DNA of 21,767 bases from Darksidea phi (lineage: Eukaryota > Ascomycota > Dothideomycetes > Pleosporales > Lentitheciaceae). The notes under the pieces were generated by a model. The model worked only from the letters and a program-made list of their open reading frames with translations. It was not told the origin of the DNA and made no database searches. Both the position numbers and the translations under genes were made by a program. Position 1 is the first letter of the stretch; each line of letters starts with the position of its first letter. The stretch spans positions 1-21,767 of the forward strand of contig JASJFT010000391.1 in NCBI GenBank assembly GCA_030770425.1, written 5' to 3'. Shown here one piece after another: positions 20,161 to 21,767 of the stretch.

Positions 20161-20411
20161 TATATTTTATAATATTAGTAGGTAGAATCTTTTATTAAGT
20201 CGCTATCTTATAGTACGTAGATTTTATATACTATACTACTTACTATTATAAATAATAGCTTTTTACTAAAATATACGTTATTTATATTACTATTATAATA
20301 AATATAGTATATTATATAAGAAGATTAGTATAATAGAGATTTACTAGTAAAGCTAGAATAGCTATAAACCTCGACTAAATATTTAGTAGATCTATTTTTA
20401 ACTTTTACTTT

Positions 20412-20690
20412 ATATTATTATCTAAAATATACTTTTTTATAGAGAGTTTACTTATATTATTCTATAAAAAGGCTATTATTATACTATTATCTATAGTTTA
20501 CTTTTTTTAGAGAGTCTACTTATATTATTCTATAAAAAGGCTATTATTATACTATTATCTATAGTTTACTTTTTTTAGAGAGTCTACTATTATTATTTTA
20601 TAAAAAGGCTATTATTATATTATTATCTATAATTTACTTTTTCTAAAGAGTCTACTTATATTATTCTATAAAAGGACTATTATTATAGTC
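20412..20690. repeat. 68-bp tandem repeat array, about four units
   Basis: Complete units run 20441-20508, 20509-20576 and 20577-20644, with partial units before and after. Each contains AGAGAGTCTAC, CTATAAAAAGGCTATTATTA and TATCTATAGTTTACTTTTTT. The anchor CTATAAAAAGG falls at 20462, 20530, 20598 and 20666 (the third with T for the first C), an exact 68-bp period. The second and third units differ mostly by transitions. As 68 is not a multiple of three, the array would shift any frame through it, so it is probably non-coding. Confidence 0.88.
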
Positions 20691-20759
20691 TTATTTATAT
20701 TAGAGTTATATATTATCTACTATATTATCTTTATTATCTATAATACGTCTATATCCCTA

Positions 20760-20900
20760 GCGTCGTCCTTTATAATAACTACTACTAGTCTTTTCTTTAG
20801 TCTTAATCCTAGTCTATATCCTCTTATTCTTACTTTTCTTCTTTATTTTCTATTTCTAATATTACTTAAACGTCTTTATCGTCTTATCCTCGTTAGATTT
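20760..20900 (-). other. Acidic, Gln-rich former coding stretch, minus strand
   Basis: The plus strand is pyrimidine-rich here. The minus strand reads DDKDV*VILEIENKEEK*E*EDID*D*D in one frame, which with stops read as Gln is a Glu/Asp/Gln-rich, low-complexity peptide. It may be the upstream exon of the minus-strand gene at 17440-20160 or a separate gene. The evidence is composition only. Confidence 0.3.
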
Positions 20901-21690
20901 AAATAATAGAGAGTATAGCTAATTATATAGTATAAAGTTAATATAGTTATTAATAAATATCTTCTTAGAATTCTTAATTAATAGTATAATATATATACCT
21001 CTTTATATTATTAATATAAAGAAGACTTATCTACTCTCTAAAGTTATCTTAGAAGTATAAAAATAAAATCGGTACTTATAATACTAGTCTAGGTAGTAGA
21101 GATATAATCTAGAGTAGATTAGACTTAAATAGTCTAGATTATAGCTATCTATATAAGATAAACCTCTACCCTTTTAACTTAGAAGTAGTAGAGGTATAAG
21201 TATCTAGCTAGTCCTAAATAGAAATAGTTTTATAGAAAATATAACTAAGGTCTAGTAGAACCTAATATAGTATAGAGTTTAGACTAGCTAAGGGTATTTT
21301 AGACTAGAGAAGGATTATAACCTATTATAAAGCCCCTCTTCTTTATAAAACTTACTTCTAAGCTCTTAGTCTAGTCTAGTCTAGGCTTAGTTCTAAGTTA
21401 GTAAGAGAAAATTATAGAGTCGAAAAAATTAGTCTATAATAATATTACTCTATAGGGCGTACTAGTAGGTTATATAATCTAGTAGTATACTAGACTATAA
21501 TATATATAGTACTTATTAGCTATCTAGATCTTTTCTCTAATAATAACCCCCTACTATAATCCTTTCTAGTCTAGTAAGTTTTTCTCTTCTTATAGCTTAT
21601 AGGCCTCTAAGCTAATCTAGACTAATCTAGATTAATTTAATCCTAATTAATCTTTCTAGTATCCTTCTAGTTCTTATTATATTCCTCTAT
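20901..21690. other. AT-rich flank with repeated CTAGTCTAG motifs
   Basis: No reading frame or family is recognised. Short motifs such as TCTAGTCTAGTCTAG (near 21369), AATCTAGACTAATCTAGATTAA (near 21613) and GTCTAGATTATAG (near 21141) recur on both strands. They may be remnants of simple repeats or of a promoter/LTR, but no second copy long enough to define an element was seen. Confidence 0.35.
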
Positions 21691-21767
21691 TCTATGTTAT
21701 GCGTTGTACGTACCTTTATACGGGATCCGGGTTAGGGCCGATAGAACGTTTGTCGCACCGTTGGTTT
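21691..21767. other. Edge of the RIP block: normal-composition sequence
   Basis: From about 21691 TG and CA reappear (TATGTTATGCGTTGTACG, then TTTGTCGCACCGTTGG), CG becomes frequent and the AT bias drops. Such sharp edges are typical of the border between a mutated repeat block and single-copy DNA in RIP-competent fungi. The piece is too short to assign to a gene. Confidence 0.6.

Noticed and set aside
16505..21730. Terminal inverted repeats of a DNA transposon (CCCGTAGTATACGTAC against GTACGTACCTTTATACGGG)
   Set aside because: The match depends on the palindrome GTACGTAC and a few bases of CCCGTA, needs gaps, and one side lies outside the mutated block.
21730..21745. Telomere-like GGGTTAGGG near the right end
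   Set aside because: It is a single unit and a half in CG-rich sequence without tandem repetition, easily due to chance.
1..21767. Mitochondrial or plastid origin suggested by AT richness
   Set aside because: LTR retrotransposons with target duplication and the selective loss of CpA/TpG point to mutated nuclear DNA; no organelle gene or tRNA was seen.
1..21767. CRISPR array or prokaryotic defence system
   Set aside because: The tandem arrays have no constant repeat with unique spacers, and the content is typical of eukaryotic LTR retrotransposons.

Overview
The window looks like nuclear DNA of a filamentous ascomycete (Pezizomycotina): an AT-rich block of retrotransposons almost completely destroyed by repeat-induced point mutation (RIP). 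The dinucleotides CA and TG are nearly absent across about 21.6 kb, with TA in their place on both strands. Former reading frames can be followed only by reading TAG/TAA as old CAG, CAA or TGG codons. I found no intact protein-coding gene and no RNA gene. The species cannot be named from the sequence.

Layout. (1) 1-2825: 5' half of a Ty1/copia element on the minus strand (copy 1), cut by the window edge and ending in a 241-bp LTR. (2) 2826 to about 4345: Ty3/gypsy fragment A, plus strand, with readable reverse transcriptase and RNase H. (3) About 4346-7900: degenerate plus-strand reading frames of unknown family. (4) About 7900-9079 and 14723-16460: Ty3/gypsy fragment B, plus strand, split by copia copy 2. 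(5) 9080-14717: complete copia copy 2, minus strand, with two 241-bp LTRs, a 5-bp target duplication ACTAG, a primer-binding site matching the anticodon loop of initiator methionine tRNA, a polypurine tract and one gag-pol frame without frameshifts in the parts checked. (6) 16461-21690: AT-rich DNA with short tandem arrays and a set of unrecognised minus-strand reading frames. (7) From about 21690 to the end the base composition abruptly becomes ordinary, which looks like the edge of the RIP block.

How the parts relate. The two copia copies align without net gaps over 2825 bp at a constant offset of 11892, and the differences I examined are almost all C/T or G/A. Copy 2 is nested in fragment B, whose two halves are rejoined by the target duplication. 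Copy 2 keeps more CA, TG and CG than the DNA around it, so it probably inserted after its host had been mutated and was then mutated itself. The polyprotein shows the expected damage: YxDD to INN in reverse transcriptase, zinc-knuckle Cys and His all turned to Tyr, and the catalytic Glu of integrase turned to Lys in copy 2 but kept in copy 1.
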